Assembly: GCF_024748695.1 (NCBI RefSeq)
Contig: NZ_CP087176.1
Coordinates: 1,481,501-1,545,500 of the forward strand
Origin: Pseudomonas sp. B21-040
Lineage (GTDB): Bacteria; Pseudomonadota; Gammaproteobacteria; Pseudomonadales; Pseudomonadaceae
Direction: 5' to 3'
Length of the DNA stretch: 64,000 nucleotides
Shown here: positions 62,552 to 64,000 of the stretch, one piece after another
How the letters are laid out: each line of letters begins with the position of its first letter
Position numbering within the stretch: position 1 is the stretch's first letter
The notes under the pieces: model-generated
Told to the model about the DNA's origin: nothing
What the model saw: the letters and a program-made list of their open reading frames with translations, nothing else
The model's database searches: none
Made by a program: the position numbers and the translations under genes

Positions 62552-62674
62552 AGAGCGTGCCCTTTCGAGGTTTTACTGTCTATCGCATCCAGCAGATGGA
62601 CTGCAGAACCATCACCAGAACCTTGGCTGAGTACAGCAGGGTTTCAAGAGAATTCCAGCAGGTAGCCGAGGGCC

Positions 62675-62776
62675 GATCGTTCCCACGCTCTGCGTGGGAA
62701 TGCTTCAAGGGACGCTCTGCGTCCAGTGACGCGGAGCGTCACCGGCTGCATTCCCACGCAGAGCGAGGGAACGATC
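62675..62776. repeat. Long inverted repeat, third repeat family
   Basis: Outer arms GATCGTTCCCACGCTCTGCG and its complement, with an inner pair GGACGCTCTGCGTCC and GACGCGGAGCGTC that can form their own hairpins. This is the well-known Pseudomonas repeat with the ACGCTCTGCGTGGGAATGC core. It lies between aqpZ and the ABC gene, both of which are transcribed leftwards. Confidence 0.85.
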
Positions 62777-62803
62777 AGACAGGATCTGTGGTGAGAACAA
62801 GAC

Positions 62804-64000
62804 TCAATCGATGCCGACAAAGCCTCCGGTCTGGTGCTGCCACAACCGTGCATACAACCCGCCATGGGCCAGCAGTTCGGCGTGGGTGCCGGTTTCGGCA
62901 ATCTTGCCGTTTTCCAGAACCACCAGCCGGTCCATCCGGGCGATGGTCGAAAGTCGGTGAGCGATGGCAATCACGGTTTTGCCCTGCATCAGGGTTTCCA
63001 GGCTTTCCTGGATCGCTGCTTCCACCTCCGAATCCAGTGCCGACGTGGCCTCGTCCATGATCAGGATCGGCGCATCCTTGAGCAGCACGCGAGCAATCGC
63101 AATACGCTGGCGCTGCCCCCCGGAGAGTTTCACCCCGCGTTCACCGACATGCGCATCGAAGCCGGTGCGGCCTTCGGCATCGGACAGCAAGGGGATGAAC
63201 TCGTCGGCGCGGGCCTTGTGGACCGCGTCCCAGAGCTCTGCGTCGGTGGCGTCGGGTTTGCCGTACAGCAAGTTGTCACGGATCGAACGGTGCAACAGCG
63301 ACGTGTCCTGGGTGATCATGCCGATACGCTCGCGCAGGCTTTCCTGGCCGACATCGGCAATGTTCTGGCCATCGATAAGGATTCGCCCTCCCTCCACGTC
63401 ATACAGACGCAGCAGCAGGTTGACCAAGGTCGATTTCCCGGCACCGGAGGGCCCGATCAGGCCGATCTTTTCACCGGCCTTGATGCTCAGGTTGAGGTCG
63501 CCGATGATCCCGCTCTTCTTGCCGTAGTGGAAATCCACGTGCTCGAAACGCACTTCGCCACGGGCGACGGCCAGCGGTTTGGCCTCATCCCGATCGGTCA
63601 CGCTGACCGGTTGCGAGATGGTCTGCAAACCGTCCTGGACCATGCCGATGTTTTCGAAGATGCCCGTGACCACCCACATGATCCAGCCGGACATGTTGAC
63701 GATGCGGATCACCAGGCCAGTGGCCAGGGCAATCGCGCCCACGGAGATCAGCGACTGCGTCCACAGCCACAGCGCCAGGCCGGTGGTGGTGACGATCAGC
63801 AAGCCGTTCATGCTGGTGATGACCACGTCCATGCTGGTGACCACGCGACCGGCCAGTTGGGCCTTCACCGTCTGTTCTTCGATGGCTTCCTTGGCGTACT
63901 GCTGTTCGAAGTTGGTGTGGGCGAACAGTTTCAGCGTGGTGATGTTGGTGTAGCCATCGACGATCCGCCCCATGAGTTTGGAGCGCGCATCGGAAGACAC
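62804..64000 (-). CDS. ABC transporter ATP-binding/permease protein, 5' end outside window
   Basis: At least 398 aa; the N-terminus lies past the right edge. The visible part holds the last transmembrane segments (MDVVITSMNGLLIVTTTGLALWLW and VGAIALATGLVIRIVNMSGWIM). The nucleotide-binding domain follows: Walker A GPSGAGKS, signature LSGGQRQR, Walker B ILIMDEATSALD and the H-loop IAHRLST. It is an exporter-type half-transporter (MsbA/ABCB-like). The substrate cannot be inferred from this part. Confidence 0.92.
   Translation of the reverse strand: MSSDARSKLMGRIVDGYTNITTLKLFAHTNFEQQYAKEAIEEQTVKAQLAGRVVTSMDVVITSMNGLLIVTTTGLALWLWTQSLISVGAIALATGLVIRIVNMSGWIMWVVTGIFENIGMVQDGLQTISQPVSVTDRDEAKPLAVARGEVRFEHVDFHYGKKSGIIGDLNLSIKAGEKIGLIGPSGAGKSTLVNLLLRLYDVEGGRILIDGQNIADVGQESLRERIGMITQDTSLLHRSIRDNLLYGKPDATDAELWDAVHKARADEFIPLLSDAEGRTGFDAHVGERGVKLSGGQRQRIAIARVLLKDAPILIMDEATSALDSEVEAAIQESLETLMQGKTVIAIAHRLSTIARMDRLVVLENGKIAETGTHAELLAHGGLYARLWQHQTGGFVGID

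Noticed and set aside
14960..62776. CRISPR array
   Set aside because: The many short inverted repeats are REP/BIME elements: paired, palindromic and scattered, without regular spacers or cas genes.
1..64000. tRNA, rRNA or known small RNA genes
   Set aside because: No cloverleaf, CCA-type end or conserved rRNA segment was found in the intergenic regions by eye.

Overview
The window reads as a chromosomal segment of a fluorescent Pseudomonas (P. fluorescens group). The evidence is high GC coding, Pseudomonas-type gene neighbourhoods (rnd-ycgL, ycgN, yafJ, aceK, hrpA, a PA3286-like FabH paralogue next to an ECF sigma factor) and many paired REP elements of the GTGGGAGCGGGCTTGC type typical of this group. 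About 60 protein genes are supported. No rRNA, tRNA or CRISPR was recognised. Gene calls rest on reading the translations and motifs by eye; no database search was possible.

Layout. 1-3.1 kb: end of a surface-polysaccharide type operon (methyltransferase, GtrA, large membrane protein) with overlapping stop/start codons. 3.1-7.3 kb: two LysR regulators, an orphan hydroxymuconate isomerase and a GS-family ligase. 7.4-9.8 kb: the lipid A phosphoethanolamine transferase EptA and a methyltransferase. 9.9-22.3 kb: housekeeping genes (RNase D, YcgL, YcgN, an HNH protein, oligopeptidase, YafJ and others). 22.4-27.2 kb: LysR, an MFS transporter and the 5-oxoprolinase genes pxpABC. 27.3-31.4 kb: a VWA/MoxR pair, a DUF4160/DUF2442-HTH pair whose first gene is frameshifted, and a DUF748 protein. 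31.5-33.7 kb: cysK and lpxO.

33.7-36.4 kb is the most accessory-looking part. A 1595-bp IS1182-family element sits inside the loop of the lpxO terminator and has split it. It is followed by a two-gene unit (GNAT-like protein plus a 53-aa basic protein) and a possible gene remnant. 36.5-49.4 kb is a metabolic region: an EamA transporter, then a LysR/tctABC/MFS/lactonase-like/PdxA2 block and a dehydratase/FAH-family/semialdehyde dehydrogenase block. I read these as an oxidative sugar-acid pathway ending in 2-oxoglutarate (pentonate, possibly L-lyxonate). The MFS gene there carries a one-base frameshift.

49.5-64 kb: an EamA transporter, aceK, hrpA, a FabH-like synthase, an ECF sigma/zinc anti-sigma pair, a porin, a FemAB/GNAT-like protein, aqpZ and a truncated ABC exporter. 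Lipid A and envelope functions recur (eptA, lpxO, GtrA, porin), but they are dispersed rather than in one cluster.

For an undescribed system, the best candidates are the GNAT/53-aa pair, the DUF4160/DUF2442-HTH pair and the 409-aa secreted gluzincin-like protein that has lost its zinc histidines. None shows a clear novel mechanism from sequence alone.
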